Assembly: GCF_963583255.1 (NCBI RefSeq)
Contig: NC_084817.1
Location: forward strand, 11,228,121 to 11,292,120
From: Pyrus communis
Lineage: Eukaryota; Streptophyta; Magnoliopsida; Rosales; Rosaceae
Direction of reading: 5' to 3'
Length of the DNA: 64,000 bases
Program-made: the position numbers and the translations under genes
The notes under the pieces: model-generated
Seen by the model: the letters and a program-made list of their open reading frames with translations, nothing else
What the model was told of the DNA's origin: nothing
Databases searched by the model: none
In this document: positions 43,666-56,838 of the stretch, piece by piece
How positions within the stretch are numbered: the first letter of the stretch is position 1
Layout: every line of letters begins with the position of its first letter

Positions 43666-46600
43666 TGATAAGAGCATATTTATGCGACTTTTTTTTATCT
43701 TATTTCTTTGCATTTACTTAGTTAATTTCCATTTGTTATAGTAATTGAAGTTATTTTCTTATTATTGTAGGGCCAGTTGGTAAAGATGACCATAAATGGT
43801 CAAATGAAGCAATTTGGAGCAGTTTTGGATGTGAATTGGATAGCATGCGTGGATAGCATATGGGCTTGACGTTTTTGGTGTTTAAAAGGTGTTAAACATG
43901 TGCTAAAATCTGGAGAAATGAATGTTAAGGCTTGGAAGGCAAGGAATTACACAAGAAAGTGGAATCCTAGTTGGAGAGAAACATTATCTTATCCTATTGT
44001 CACGCCCCGGACCCGAGATCGGCAATAAAAACTCAAACCCAAATCCAAAACATGAGTTAAGTATAAAATTAAATAAAAGGAAAGTGAAACTGGGTGAGAA
44101 AATATGAAATTCCTCTTATATAAATAATTCATGATTCCTTACAAGACTAAAATAAATAAATACAAATTCTATCCTCACACTTAATCCGATCTCATCCTGT
44201 CTACCTTTTTTGACTGTTTAGTTCATAAACCTGCATAACAATAGAAGGGTGAGCTTCAACAGCTCAGTAGGGACATAACCTTATCATTGTAATTAACAAT
44301 ATTAAATTAAGTGTCATGAAATCATATAGCCAAATATCAAATCATTATTGCTAATAATGCATGAATGCAATACAACCTTTTCAATTGCCCCTATTAATTT
44401 ATCTAATAAAACCTGTGGACCTACACGTCCCATACCGTGCATTTTACCTCTGCAGTGATGGTTCGAATGTTCTAATATACAAATTAACCCCCTGTAACTC
44501 CATCATCCCAATTTCTCCTTTTGTCAGTCATCTTGCCAAAACCCTTCGTCGCCATTCTCGAATTACCCTTAAAGAATATGTGCACTGTGGGCTCACCTGA
44601 GACCTGGTACCTACTAAGAGTTTGGCTCAACTACACAAAAGATCATTTCCAAGTACCCTTATTTCCAATTTTTTCTCAACACTGAAACTTTAACCACATA
44701 ACACATCATGAATGATGCACAATTAATCTCATTTCATATTCCACATATATCACCAATGAAACACCATTCCAACAACAATTCGCAATTACAACTCTATGAA
44801 CATTCGAATCAAGCAATGATACACATATAACCAATTATCATCTAATCCCAATCGGTGAATCAATATTAACAATAATATAACACTTCTTGAAATTTAATAA
44901 AATCAATCTATATAAAGGTTTGCTGTATTTTCCCTACCTGGACTCCAAAGCATTGCTCCAAGATAATAACACAAGAAACCACAACTGTGATAAGCTCCTA
45001 TTCATAGGTATAAGAAAATTACCAAATGCCTTATATGAACTTTAATACTAATTAACACATTTAAAACTCATCAGTTCCATGCTACTCGATTCAAAAGTCA
45101 TTTGGTTGACTATAATGCTGTAGAAAATAGTTTCGTATATAGCAAACATGTATAGTGCTTATTCAAAAGTCTTTTGCCTTCAAAACCATTCAAATAATAT
45201 ATAAAAATTAAATTGTACATAAAACCATGTAACAACATGCTTATTCATTTAACAATAGACATACATCCATACATATACATATATATGCAGTACATGCTTC
45301 GACTCTTCTCTTTGCAATAGAGTAGCATCCAAGTCTCCTAAAGTTCAGTGCCTTTCAAAGAATAGGAATCAACATGGTATTGTTATGTAACATGCGAAAT
45401 ACAGAAGATAAGAGGCTATCACTAAAGAACAACATGAATAGAAAGACTTTTCTATAAAACTAAATCAGCAGTATGAACAAATTCAAATACATATGCATAA
45501 CGATGCCCAGCAGCCCCTTTTTAGTTTAGATAGAAACATATATAATTTATTGATAACATACAAAGATATGAGACAAATAACTAAGACGAAAACCTAGAAA
45601 GGAAAACTCTTTAAACCTGAGAGAAAGTAGACCTCGATAAAAAATCTTTCATCTAGCCAGCGAAGAAAACCGAAGCAATAACATTCTATTTGTAGGAGAG
45701 GGAAGTCGGCACAGAGGAAGGTAACACCAGACCAAGCAAACTTACACCGCCTAAAAGCTATCGATAGGGATGATGTAAAAGCCCTTTAATTGGCTATGGT
45801 TTTGGTCCAATTAGAATAGAACAAATAGCTTAATAAAATAATGTAAAAGGAAAGAAAATGAATAATATGAATATATAGTTCAAATACTACCGTAATGGTG
45901 TATTTATTTGGTTCAAAATAATAGTAAATTAGAGTATAGAAAAATGAAATAAAGGAATTAAAGATTAAATAAGAAGTAATACAAAACTTTTTGAAATTAA
46001 TGAGTATATACAACACATAATTATATATAATTATTTTTGAAAATACAAGTCCTCACACCTATCTTATCTTATCTTATCTCCAGCTGCAAGGAAGAATCCT
46101 AATCACATTCCAACACTCTCCACCTGTTTCTTAGAGTCCTAAAATAATTCAAAACGCCTAATCCTTTTCCTCCTTGGTTTTAGCCGTGCCTTATATATAT
46201 GAAATGTCCTGCAACATTTTAGAAGTGTGTCGCGCCTACCATTCATCCATTAAAGTTGCTGGAATTTTTCAGAATTGTTTCTATCTTTGTTTTAAGTTTC
46301 AATGTTTATTTTAGATTGCTTTTCAGTTATGATGAACATATGTTTTATATAAATTGATTACATCCAATTATTATTTCATAAAACTTGAATGCGATTTTCT
46401 TATCCAATTTATAGAGAACTTATTCTTGTATGTTTATTAAGGGTGCACACTTAGTTTGCATGCAAGGATTTGATGCTAGAATATAAGGGAATTTCACCTA
46501 ATCGTTATGAACTTATATTTGCAAATAGTAAAAGTCACTAGTCAAGATTGAATTAATTAAATCCTTAGCACGAGTATCATGCTTTTCATAGCTACGAATG

Positions 46601-46803
46601 TTTTGTCAATGCTTATGATTTTTATAGAATTTAATGTTCTTCGACATGTATCTCTATCATGCTTTTCATAGTTAGGGAACTTGAGAAGAATAATTTGGTT
46701 ATGTCGTTGAGTCTAATTCAATGAACTTAGGAAAATCTGAGAGTTAATTAATGTTGTTCACAATTAATTTGGGGCATTGTCATTCATGGTTTATGGGAAA
46801 AAT
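43666..46803 (+). mobile_element. 3' LTR of the Athila-like element, twice interrupted
   Basis: It starts TGATAAGAGCATATTTATGC and follows the 5' LTR closely up to 43997 and again from 46058 to about 46803 (TTCATGGTTTATGGGAAAAA corresponds to about 36785-36806). The first break is a solo LTR at 43998-46057. The second is the copia element that begins at 46804. The remaining 300 bp or so of this LTR should lie beyond the window. It keeps a CTTATATATATG box near 46190 that the 5' LTR has lost. Confidence 0.8.
43998..46057 (-). mobile_element. Solo LTR of another gypsy family, perfect 5-bp TSD
   Basis: The plus-strand ends are TGTCACGCCCCGGACCCGAG and CAAGTCCTCACA, so on the minus strand it starts TGTGAGGACTTG and ends CGGGGCGTGACA, a common plant gypsy LTR form. 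It is flanked by CCTAT at 43993-43997 and 46058-46062. Length 2060 bp. No internal domain, so it is a solo LTR inside the Athila-like 3' LTR. Confidence 0.85.
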
Positions 46804-47031
46804 TATTAGGACTCTATTGAATTGTCACTGAGCATAATAAGGACTATCATACATGGAATTTATTAATTAAAGGCAAAACCATTTAAAGGATAAAATCCCT
46901 TGTTTATAGGACACTAAATGCGTGCTTCAGTTGTGGTTTAACAATTGACAAACGTGGAGGTTTTTTTTAGGCTTTGATGATCCCACAATAGTTGGGATGC
47001 AGTTGGGGTTATAAGTCTATATAAGAGGTGT
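46804..47031 (+). mobile_element. Copia 5' LTR, first part, with TATA box
   Basis: It matches 63643-63872 closely (ATTGTCACT.AGCATA, AAACCATTTAAAGGATAAAA, CGTGGAGGTTT, GGGATGCAGTTGGGGTTATA). TATATAA lies at 47018-47024, and the gypsy TSD begins three bases later at 47027. Confidence 0.85.
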
Positions 47032-48750
47032 TGTAACAGCACGTTCCGAAAATTTTAAAATGGACGTGTGAAAAGACGATTTTGCCCCTAGTGCGATTTC
47101 TTTACGTTTTGTGGTTGTTTTTGGGTTTTTTGCTGGCATGTTTTGGGCCACACACACTAACCTACACCCCACACCCTTTCCCTTATCCCTGCACCCTGTC
47201 CCGAGCTCCTTTTCCTTCCCATTTCCCATCCAAACATATGGACAGATACACAAACGCATCAAATCCTCACAGATCGAAGAAACAAAGTACATATCCATGC
47301 TCGTAAGGTTCATTGGAGTCTAACCATACCCATTTCAGGTAAGAATACCTTCATTTTCACGTCGAACTCGGGATACCCGATTTTGGGTACTGTTCATACA
47401 CACGTAATTTCTCATGTTTTTGGGAATTTCAAGCTTGTAGGAAGCTTGGTGAGGTCCTTAGGAGGCTCGGGGTGGTTCGTTTGAAGGTTTTGGACGTTGA
47501 GATCACGAGTTTCGAGGTTGGCCGGAGTTGGGGGTATTTTCCAGGCGAAATTTCGTGGATTTTACCACTTGAAAGTGGTATGATCTTGTTCCTCTCGTTG
47601 TAAGCTTCATTTTGGTACCAATTTTGTGAGATTTGGTTGAAAAACGAAGAAGATATCGCGATTTGAAAATTTCCCGATTTTCCAGCGCCGGCGATGGCGC
47701 CGGAGTCTCGCCTGAGAAGACGATGGAATATTCCGTCAGTTTGGACGGAATATTCCTAACGCCGTTGACGGAATCCATTAAAGATAACGAAATATTCCTG
47801 ACGGCGTTAACTGACGCCGTCAGCGTGCCAGGCATGTGACTGCGCTTGGCCGGCGCGTGACTGCGCTTGGCCGGCGCGTGGGGGCGCGTGCGACGGTGAA
47901 AAATTATTTTAAAAATATGGGGATGTTCCTGAGGTTGAGTAGATCACGTTGGTGTATTCATACACTCCATTTGAGCATTGTATGAGAAGTTATTTCTTAA
48001 GTTTGGTTATGTACTTTAAAATTAACGTTTTTATAGTTGTTTCGCATATAGGTGAATCCTATCCCGAGGACGAGCGTGGTCACTCGAGGCAGGGGGGTTA
48101 CGACCCTTCCACATACCAGTGAGTGGGCTTTTGGTTTTCCGTATATACCTATATACTTATATTTTCCCAGAAATTGATTTAAACGTTTATTAGTTATATG
48201 CCATATATTATATTGTCGTTTGTTATGCATGGTTAGTTGCATTTATATATGTGTATGTATTGGTGCTGCGGATGCACAGGTAAGTGTAATTCATGTTTAC
48301 ATTCAGTAGTGATTTGAGATGCATAGAGAGCTCATAACCTGCACCCCCGGTGTTAGTGCTCCCGCCCAGAGTTGGGCATAGTCCTTCACGTGATGTTCAC
48401 CTCCCGCACCACACGCTCAACTTGGATCCAAGTTAGGTGCACAGTCCTGTCGTACAGACCACTTTAGGTGGTTCCGACTCGTAGGTGACCCGCGACTATT
48501 CGCCCAGCCTTCACGTGATCGTAGCACTTGAGCGTATATATAGGTTACACCCAGGCCTGTCGTACAGACCACTTTAGGTGGTTCCGACTCGTTTGCAGGT
48601 CTAGTTAGTGAGATTGAGATTTGAGCTCTAGATTCAGCTGTACAGGTCACGTTAGGTGACTCCGGTTGACAGATTATATGATATTGATGTGTGATTACCT
48701 GAGCACTTTCATTTTACTTTGAGGTTTGGCATAGCATGTTCTTGAGCATG

Positions 48751-48793
<43 letters not shown>

Positions 48794-49212
48794 CTGGGAA
48801 GTATACAGGTTTTACGGCAAGGAGTTAGAACTTATTTATTAAATGGTTTTCGAAAAGCTTTGTTTTTGCCCACTCACGCTTTTGTTTTGCACCCCTCCAA
48901 GTTCTAGTTGGCTAGCACGTTTGGTGGTTTCCCTGAGGATTTTCCCGGCAGATCTGACAGACGATCACCAGCGTAGAACCACCTTCGGGTGTACTTTTGT
49001 TGCGTCGTTTTCTCCTGGACTGCTTTAGGCTTTATGCTCTGAACTTAGCGTCACACTTACGCTTGCACTTGTTATTACTTTATGTAAAACCAGTTTTTAT
49101 TTATTCGTATTACTATTTCCAATTTTTATTTTATTAGCTTCCGCACTGTGCACATGGTTACGTCACTTCCACGTGACGGCCAGCATGCCCTGATCTCGAT
49201 CGGGGTGTGTCA
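47032..49212 (+). mobile_element. 5' LTR of the nested Ty3/gypsy element
   Basis: It starts TGTAACAGCACGTTCCGAAA and ends ATCGGGGTGTGTCA. It is collinear with the 3' LTR at 54123-56583 over its whole length. Length 2181 bp. A (TA)n tract lies at 48748-48791, much longer than in the 3' LTR. A short block GACCACTTTAGGTGGTTCCG recurs at 48458 and 48567. The 5-bp TSD GGTGT is at 47027-47031 and 56584-56588. Confidence 0.92.
48746..48791. repeat. (TA)n microsatellite in the gypsy 5' LTR
   Basis: About 22 TA units. The 3' LTR has only about five at 56148-56158, so it expanded or contracted after insertion. Confidence 0.9.
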
Positions 49213-49213
49213 G

Positions 49214-49232
49214 TTTGGTATTAGAGCCTAGG
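49214..49232 (+). promoter_or_regulatory. Primer-binding site (initiator Met tRNA type)
   Basis: TTTGGTATTAGAGCCTAGG begins one base after the LTR end. TGGTATCAGAGCC is the standard site. One C-to-T change is present. Confidence 0.85.
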
Positions 49233-49289
49233 TTTGGCAGTCCTGTGCTTTTGTGAGTATTCTAATGGTTTTGGTATCCTGTCAGAATT

Positions 49290-52200
49290 ATGCCGCCTCG
49301 TGGGGAACCACGTCGCTCTGCTGAGCCTAGTTTTCCCGATATTGCTCAGCTGGGGGAAGCTATTGCTACAGCTATTCAGTCGGCGATCCGCCCTCCCCAG
49401 AGGACTTCTCTGGAGACTATGTATAATTTGAAGTTGGATAAGTTTGAAGGCAACGAGGGTTATGAGGGTGCAGAGCGATGGTTAGAGCATATTGAGAAGA
49501 CTTTTCGTGTTTTGCATAGTCAGGGGAATCTCCCAGTTGAGAAGTGGGTTGAGACGACATCGTGGTTTTTGGGTAAGGAGTCTGCGTCCTGGTGGGAGCA
49601 GGAACTTCGTCGTTTGACTCCAGCTGAGAAGACGGATTGGGATGTTTTCCGAGAGTTGTTCAAGAGAAGGTTCATGCCTCCTAAGTATATTGATCGAAAG
49701 AAGCAGGAATTCACTGAGTTGAGGCAGGGGAAGTTGACAGCGAATGAGTACTACTGGAGGTTCACTGATTTGTCTCGCTATCATCTAGATGTTGCTGGTA
49801 ATCCAGCGGAGATGCTTCGTCGTTTCCGTTTAGGCACTAAGAAGAAGTGGCGTTCGATGGCGACCACTACCCACTGTGATACTTACCAGGAGTTTTATGA
49901 GATTCTGCTGAGGATTGAGGATTCAGAAAATATGCCGAGCGAGAGTGAGGAGGAAGAGAAGGATGGTAATCAGAAGAAGGATGATAAAGGTAAAGGTCAG
50001 GCGTCGCTCGGACCTCGTAAGACACAGAACTTCAAGAGGGGTGGTACTAGTTCTAGCTCTTTTAGCGGTGGTTTTAGCGCCACTGGTCAGGGACGTGGAG
50101 GTAGGTTTGCTAGTAGAGGTAGGGCTCCAGTTTGCCGCAGGTGCAATAATCGGCATTTTGGTAAGTGTAGGCATGGCAGCAGTGGTTGCTTTACTTGTGG
50201 GCAGATGGGACATCGGGCTGCAAATTGTCCCCAGAGTCAGCAGCAGAAGCCACAGCAGACTTTCTTGCCACCACCGGTACCAATTCAGCAGATTCAAAGT
50301 CCGGGTAGTTATGGGCAAACAGGTCGAGGTGGTGCCTACTACTATCAGGGCGATGCTGTTCCTTATGCCCCAGGACAATATCAGTATCCCCAGGACCCAT
50401 ATTCCCAGGGCGGTTATCCTCCGTATTTCGGCGGCTATACATCATATCCTCCAGCTCCAGCAGGCGGTTCTCAGTGGTTTCAGGGAGGACAAATTCAGCA
50501 TGGGGAGATTGCTACGAGTAGTGCGAGGTCTTCGAGGCAGTCTAGTCAGCCCAGTCAGGGGCATGGCATTCAGAGTCGTGGCGGCCAGACGAGCAGAGGT
50601 CGAGGTGGACGACAGCAAACCCAGGGGTGTATTCATAATATTTCTCTGCAGGATGCTCAGAACAATCCAGATTTGATCATGGGTACGTTAAATATCCTTG
50701 GTTATTTTGCTAGAGTATTAATTGATTGTGGTGCTACACATTCTGTGATTTCTCATACATTTGCTCAAGTGACGCAACCTCGCCCCACACCTCTAGGGTA
50801 TGATTTAGAGTTCGCTATGCCTAGAGGGGAGAGATGTATCGTAGATTGTGTGTACCCAGGATGTCCAGTGATAGTAGAGGATGTTGTTATGCCAGCTGAT
50901 CTTATCCCGTTAGACATTGTTGACTTTGATGTGATTCTGGGCACGGATTGGTTGCACTTCAATCGTGCCAATATTGATTGTTACAGGAAAATAGTTACGT
51001 TCCATCGTCCTGGACTACATGTGGTTACTTTTGTGGGCGAGCAGAGTGGGGTGAGACATGATGTTATTTCGGCTTTGCGAGCGAAAAGGTTGTTGTCTAA
51101 GGGTTGCCAGGGGTACTTGGCTTATGTGGTGTTGGATGAAGCTGCTCCTAGTAGAGTAGAGGATGTGAGGGTAGTCAGACACTTTCCCGATGTTTTCCCT
51201 GAGGAATTACCTGGTTTACCACCAGACCGAGACATGAAGTTCACTATTGAGTTGCTTCTAGGTACTAATCCTATTTCCTTGACTCCTTATCGTATGGCTC
51301 CCGCTGAGTTAAGGGAATTGAAAGTTCAGTTACAGGAATTAGTGGATAAGGGTTTCATCAAGCCTAGTACTTCACCTTGGGGTGCTCCAGTATTGTTTGT
51401 GAGGAAGAAAGACGGAACTTTGAGGCTATGTATTGATTACAGGCAAATGAATCGGGTGACGATTAAAAACCGTTATCCGTTACCGCGTATTGATGACTTG
51501 TTCGATCAGCTTCGAGGTGCTTGTGTATTCTCCAAGATTGACTTGAGGTCTGGATATTATCAGCTGAAGATTAGTAGGGATGACATTCCTAAGACGGCGT
51601 TCCAGACTTGTTATGGTCATTACGAGTTTCTGGTTATGCCGTTTGGGTTGACGAATGCACCAGCTGCTTTTATGGATTTGATGAACCGGATGTTCCAGCC
51701 ATATTTGGATAGGTTTGTTATTGTTTTTATCGACGACATTCTGGTGTATTCTAAATCGAAGGTGGAGCATGTTCGACATCTTACTTTGGTGTTGAAAAGG
51801 TTGAGGGAACACCAATTGTATGCTAAGTTTAGCAAGTGCCAGTTTTGGTTAGACCAAGTTGCGTTTTTGGGGCACATCATTTTAGCTCAGGGTATTTTGG
51901 TGGATCCTCAGAAGGTCGCAGCTGTGGAGAAATGGGAGCAACCGCAAACTGTCACAGAGGTGAAGAGTTTCCTTGGTTTAGCAGGGTATTATCGGTGGTT
52001 TGTTAAGGATTTTTCTGTGATTGCTTTACCATTGACGAGGCTAACGAGAAAAGACGTTAAATTTGAGTGGGATGATAAGTGTGAGCAGAGTTTTCAGCAG
52101 TTGAAGTATTGTCTCACTCATGCACCTGTTTTAGCACTCCCGGACGATAGTGGTGACTTCGAGGTCTATAGTGATGCTTCTTTAAATGGTCTGGGATGTG

Positions 52201-54065
52201 TGTTGATGCAGCATGGTAGGGTGATTGCTTATGCTTCACGACAGTTGAAACCCTATGAGTTGAATTACCCTACACATGATTTGGAGTTAGCAGCTATCAT
52301 TTTTGTGTTGAAATTATGGAGACATTACCTTTATGGAGAGAAATGTAAGATCTTTACAGATCACAAGAGTCTTCAGTATCTCTTTACGCAAAAAGATCTT
52401 AATCTTCGTCAGCGGAGGTGGTTGGAGTTGCTCAGTGATTATGATTGCACGATTGATTATCACCCTGGTCGTGCAAATGTAGTAGCTGACGCACTTAGCA
52501 GGAAGTCTCAGGGCCGTATCAATGCGTTGTATGCGAGTCATATTCCTCTTCTGACAGACTTACGTTCTACGGGAGTGAGGTTAGAAGTAGAAGATCGAGA
52601 TGTGGCCTTGCTTGCTAATTTTCAAGTTAGACCAATTTTGGTCGATCAGGTGCTTGAAGCTCAGGTGGCTGATAGGGAAACATAGGAATTGATCCAAGCT
52701 CGAGATCGAGGAAGGAGGAGAGACCTCAGAGTTCGTGATTCGGATGACATGTTGATGCAGGAGGGTAGGATGTTCGTTCCTAATAATTTGGATTTAAAGA
52801 AAGTAATTCTTGATGAAGCACATTTCTCAGCTTATGCCATGCATCCTGGAGCTACTAAAATGTATCATACCATTCGACTGTTTTATTATTGGCCGGGAAT
52901 GAAGAGGGAGATAGCTGAGTATGTGAGTAGGTGTGCTGTTTGTCAGCAAGTTAAGGCGGAAAGGAAGAAGTCGTTTGGGTTATTGCAGCCGCTTCCTGTT
53001 CCAGAGTGGAAATGGGAAAATATTACTATGGATTTTGTGTACAAGCTTCCGCGTACACATAATGGTTTTGACGGCATTTGGGTGATTGTTGACCGCTTAC
53101 TAAGTCAGCACATTTTGTTCCAGTGAGAGAGAAGTATTCCTTGGGCCGATTAGTGGAGTTGTTTATCTCGAAGATTGTGAAATACCATGGTGTCCCTGTG
53201 AGTATTGTCTCGGATCGTGATCCACGATTTACATCTAAGTTTTGGGTGGCATTTCAGGAAGCTTTGGGTACGAGACTACTTTACAGTACGGCGTATCATC
53301 CTCAGACGGACGGATAGTCAGAGAGAACTATTCAGACTTTGGAGGATATGTTGCGGGCTTCGGTGCTACAGTTTGGTGATGCTTGGCACAAATTTAATGG
53401 AATTTGCCTACAACAACAATTTTCATTCGAGTATCGGCATGGCACCATTTGAGGCATTGTATGGCAGATCTTGTCGCACACCGTTGTGTTGGTCAAAGGT
53501 TGGAGAAAGAGTTTTAGTGGGTCCGGAGATTGTTGAGGAGACTACTCAAAATGTTCAGGTAATTAAGTCTAACCTGAAGGCAGCTCAGGATAGGCAGAAG
53601 AGTTTAGCAGATCGGCATGCTACTGACAGAGTGTATGAGGTTGGCGATTGGGTATTTTTGAAGCTTTCACCATGGAGAGGCGTCGTACGGTTTGGAAAGA
53701 AAGGTAAATTGAGTCCCAGTTACATTGGACCATACATGGTCACTGAGCCAGTTGGTGAGGTAGCTTACAGATTGGAGTTGCCTCCGGAGTTGGCTAGAGT
53801 ACATAACGTTTTTCACATGTCCATGCTTCGACATTATGTTGCTGATCCGTCTCATGTGATACCTCCTCAACCCTTGGAAATTAATCCAGATTTGACTTAC
53901 GATAAGGCACCAGTGACGATACTAGATTAGAAGGAAAAGGTTCTACGGAACAAGACGGTGAACTTAGTGATAGTTTTGTGGAGAAATCATTCTGTGGAGG
54001 AAGCTACGTGGGAAACAGAAGATTGAATGAGGGATTTGTATCCTCGGTTGTTCTTTGATCACTAG
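49290..54065 (+). pseudogene. Ty3/gypsy (chromovirus-like, Tekay/Del-type) gag-pol with stops and frameshifts
   Basis: Residues 1-1131 are open from [15 protein letters not shown]: gag core at about 50-190, zinc knuckle [14 protein letters not shown] at about 300, protease [12 protein letters not shown] at about 477 (usual D-S-G is D-C-G), RT with [11 protein letters not shown] at about 812, and RNase H from [13 protein letters not shown] (about 957) to VVADALSRK (about 1065). A TAG at 52683-52685 interrupts ETxEL. The integrase continues in the same frame with its H2C2 zinc region (CAVCQQVKAERKKS) and NITMDFVYKLP. One base is lost near 53100, a TAG lies at 53315-53317 in DGxSERT, and a second shift near 53390 restores the frame (LMEFAYNNNFHSSIGMAPFE). 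After a TAG at 53928 the C-terminal chromodomain-like end (SVEEATWETED, YPRLFFD) is readable. The product is inactive as it stands. Confidence 0.9.
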
Positions 54066-54122
54066 GGGTTGTTGTATGGTTGTTTTGAATTTCGGGACGA
54101 AATTCTAATAAGGTGGGTAGGT

Positions 54123-56583
54123 TGTAACAGCCCGTTCTGAAAATTTTAAAAGGTACGTGTGAAAAGACGATTTTTCCCCTAGTGCGATTTCTTTACGTTT
54201 TGTGGTTGTTTTTGGGTTTTTTGCTGGCATGTTTTGGGCCACACACACTAACCTACACCCCACACCCTTTCCCCTATCCCTGCACCCTGTCCCGAGCTCC
54301 ATTTCCTTCCCATTTCCCATCCAAACGTACAGACACACACACAAACGCATCAAATCCTCACAGATCGAAGAAACAAAGTACATATCCACGCTTGTGAGGT
54401 TCATTGGAGTCTAACCATACCCATTTCAGGTAAGAATACCTTCATTTTCACGTCGAACTCGGGATACCCGATTTTGGGTACTGTTCATGCACACATAATT
54501 TCTCATGTTTTTGGGAATTTCAAGCTTGTAGGAAGCTTGGTGAGGTCCTTAGGAGGCTCGGGGTGGTTCGTTTGAAGGTTTTGGACGTCAGGATCATGAG
54601 TTTCGAGGTTGGCCGGAGTTGGGGGTATTTTCCAGGCGAGATTTTGTGCATTTTAGCACTTGAAAGTGGTATGATCTTGTTCCTCTCGTTGTAAGCTTCA
54701 TTTTGTTAACAATTTTGTGAGATTTGGTTGAAAAACGAAGAAGATATCGCGATTTGAAAATTTCCCGATTTTCCGGCGCTGGCGACGGCGCCGGAGTCTC
54801 GCCGGAGAAGACGACGGAATATTCCTAACGCCGTTGACGGAATCCGTTAAAGATAACGGAATATTCCTGACGGCGTTAACTGACGCCGTCAGCGTGCCAG
54901 GCACGTGCCTGCGCGTGGCCGGCGCGTGTGGCCGTGCCTTGGCCAGCACGTGGGGGCGCGTGCGACAGTGAAAAATTATTTTAAAAATATGGGGATGTTC
55001 CTCAGGTTGAGTATATCACGTTGGTGTATTCATACACCCCATTTGAGCATTGTATGAGAAGTTATTTCTTAAGTTTGGTTATGTACTTTAAAATTAACGT
55101 TTTTATAGTTGTTTTGCATATAGGTGAATCCTATCCCGAGGACGAGCGTGGTCACTCGAGGCAGGGGGGTTACGACCCTTCCACATACTAGTGAGTGGGC
55201 TTTTGGTTTTCCGTATATACCTATATACTTATATTTTCCCAGAAATTGATTTAAACGTTTATTAGTTATATGCCATATATTATATTGCCGTTTGTTATGC
55301 ATGGTTAGTTGCATTTATATATGTGTATGTATGGGTGCTGCGGATGCACATGTAAGTGTCAGGTAAGTGTAATTCATGTTTACATTCAGTAGTGATTTGA
55401 GATGCATAGAGAGCTCATAACCTACACCCCCGGTGTTAGTGCTCCCGCCCAGAGTTGGGCACAGTCCTTCACGTGATGTTCACCTCCCGCACCACAAGCT
55501 CAGCTTGGATCCAAGTTAGGTGCACAGTCCTGTCGTACATACCACTTTAGGTGGTTCCGACTCGTAGGTGACCCGCGACTATTCGCCCAGCCTTCACGTG
55601 ATCGTAGCACTTGAGCGTATATATAGGTTACACCCAGGCCTGTCGTACAGACCACTTTAGGTGGTTCCGACTCGTGTGCAGGTCTAGTTAGTGCGATTAA
55701 GATTTGAGCTCTAGATTCAGCCGTACAGGTCACGTTAGGAGACTCTGGCTGACAAATTATATGATATTGATGTGTGATTACCTGAGCACTTTCATTTTTT
55801 TTTTTTTTTTGAAACCAAGAACCATAGCATAGAAGGCCTACAGAGAGGCAAACATAAAACAATACTAAGCAGTGTCAAGGGAATTCACAACGACCCCTCC
55901 ACCAAGTAGAGGCGTCATCCCCATCACCACCATAACCCATTAATGAGGGCACGGTAATCCGTCATTGTTCAATACATAGACCAACGAAGATGGGGGCCTA
56001 ACGACCCAAACGACATCACTCATCTCCGAAAAACCAATCGATGCAATCTTGTGAGCCACGCCATTAGCAGACCGTGGCACCCAAGACCATCGGGAGCACT
56101 TTCATTTTACTTTGAGGTTTGGCATAGCATGTTCTTGAACATGATTTATATATATATCTATTTTCTGGGTAGTATACAGGTTTTACGGCGAGGGGTTAGA
56201 ACTTATTTATTAAATGGTTTTCGAAAAGCTTTGTTTTTGCCCACTCACGCTTTTGTTTTGCGCCCCTCCAGGTTCTAGTTGGCTAGCATGTTTGGTGGTT
56301 TCCCTAAGGATTTTCCCGGCATATCTGACAGACGATCACCAGCGTAGGACCACCTTCGGGTGTACTTTTATTGCGTCGTTTTCTCCTGGACTGCTTTAGG
56401 CTTTATGCTCTGAACTTAGCGTCACACTTACGCTTGCTCTTGTTATTACTTTATGTAAAACCAGTTTTTATTTATTCGTATTACTATTTCCAATTTTTAT
56501 TTTATTAGCTTCCGCACTGTGCACATGGTTACGTCACTTCCACGTGACGGCCAGCATGCCCTGATCTCGATCGGGGTGTGTCA
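54123..56583 (+). mobile_element. 3' LTR of the nested Ty3/gypsy element, with a LINE insertion
   Basis: It starts TGTAACAGCCCGTTCTGAAA and ends ATCGGGGTGTGTCA. It differs from the 5' LTR by scattered substitutions, the TA tract length, a short deletion near 54825 relative to 47740 and a 295-bp LINE fragment plus TSD at 55784-56108. It is followed by the 5-bp TSD GGTGT. Confidence 0.92.
55799..56093 (-). mobile_element. 5'-truncated LINE 3' end with 15-bp TSD
   Basis: It is flanked by GAGCACTTTCATTTT at 55784-55798 and 56094-56108. The plus strand starts with a T run (poly-A on the minus strand). The minus strand encodes the LINE RNase H end (RWSWVPRSANGVAHKIAS, VVRPPSSLVYVLNNDGLPC) and then a short 3' UTR. 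The plus-strand LINE at 19.5-21.8 kb ends in the same motif but belongs to a different copy. Confidence 0.9.
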
Positions 56584-56588
56584 GGTGT

Positions 56589-56738
56589 CCCCTCTCATGG
56601 GAAGATTACGTCAAAACAAAATCTAGAACTATCGCTAGGGTTTTGATATCCAGTTCCTCAGTGAGTAGAAGAATCTTGTGTTGCTGTTTTGCTGCTTGTA
56701 TCAGGCACCTCAGGTATGATTATACTCAGACTCCTCAA

Positions 56739-56794
<56 letters not shown>

Positions 56795-56838
56795 TATTTG
56801 TGATCCTTGGTGAAGACTAATCAGTTGTAGGTCTAACA
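56589..56838 (+). mobile_element. Copia 5' LTR, second part
   Basis: It continues the LTR begun at 46804: CCCTCTCATGGGAAGATTAC, GGGTTTTGATATCC, GAGTAGAAGA and TTGCTGTTTTGCTGCTT match 63873-63967. It ends GTCTAACA and is followed by the primer-binding site at 56839. It contains an (AT)n(GT)n tract at 56738-56791. Confidence 0.85.
56738..56791. repeat. (AT)n(GT)n compound microsatellite
   Basis: About 10 AT units followed by about 16 GT units within the copia LTR. Confidence 0.9.

Noticed and set aside
48440..48600. Repeated hairpin-like GACCACTTTAGGTGGTTCCG blocks considered as a riboswitch or CRISPR-like array
   Set aside because: Only two copies occur, within an LTR present twice, and there is no spacer structure. 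It is an ordinary LTR repeat.
49915..50676. Long alternative frame overlapping the gypsy gag zinc-knuckle region
   Set aside because: It is a shadow of the in-frame gag-pol. It has no domain, and the Arg/Val-rich composition follows from the frame shift.
49290..54065. Considered whether the gypsy pol could be expressed by stop-codon readthrough
   Set aside because: Besides TAG stops there are two separate frame shifts and further stops near the end, which fits decay rather than programmed recoding.
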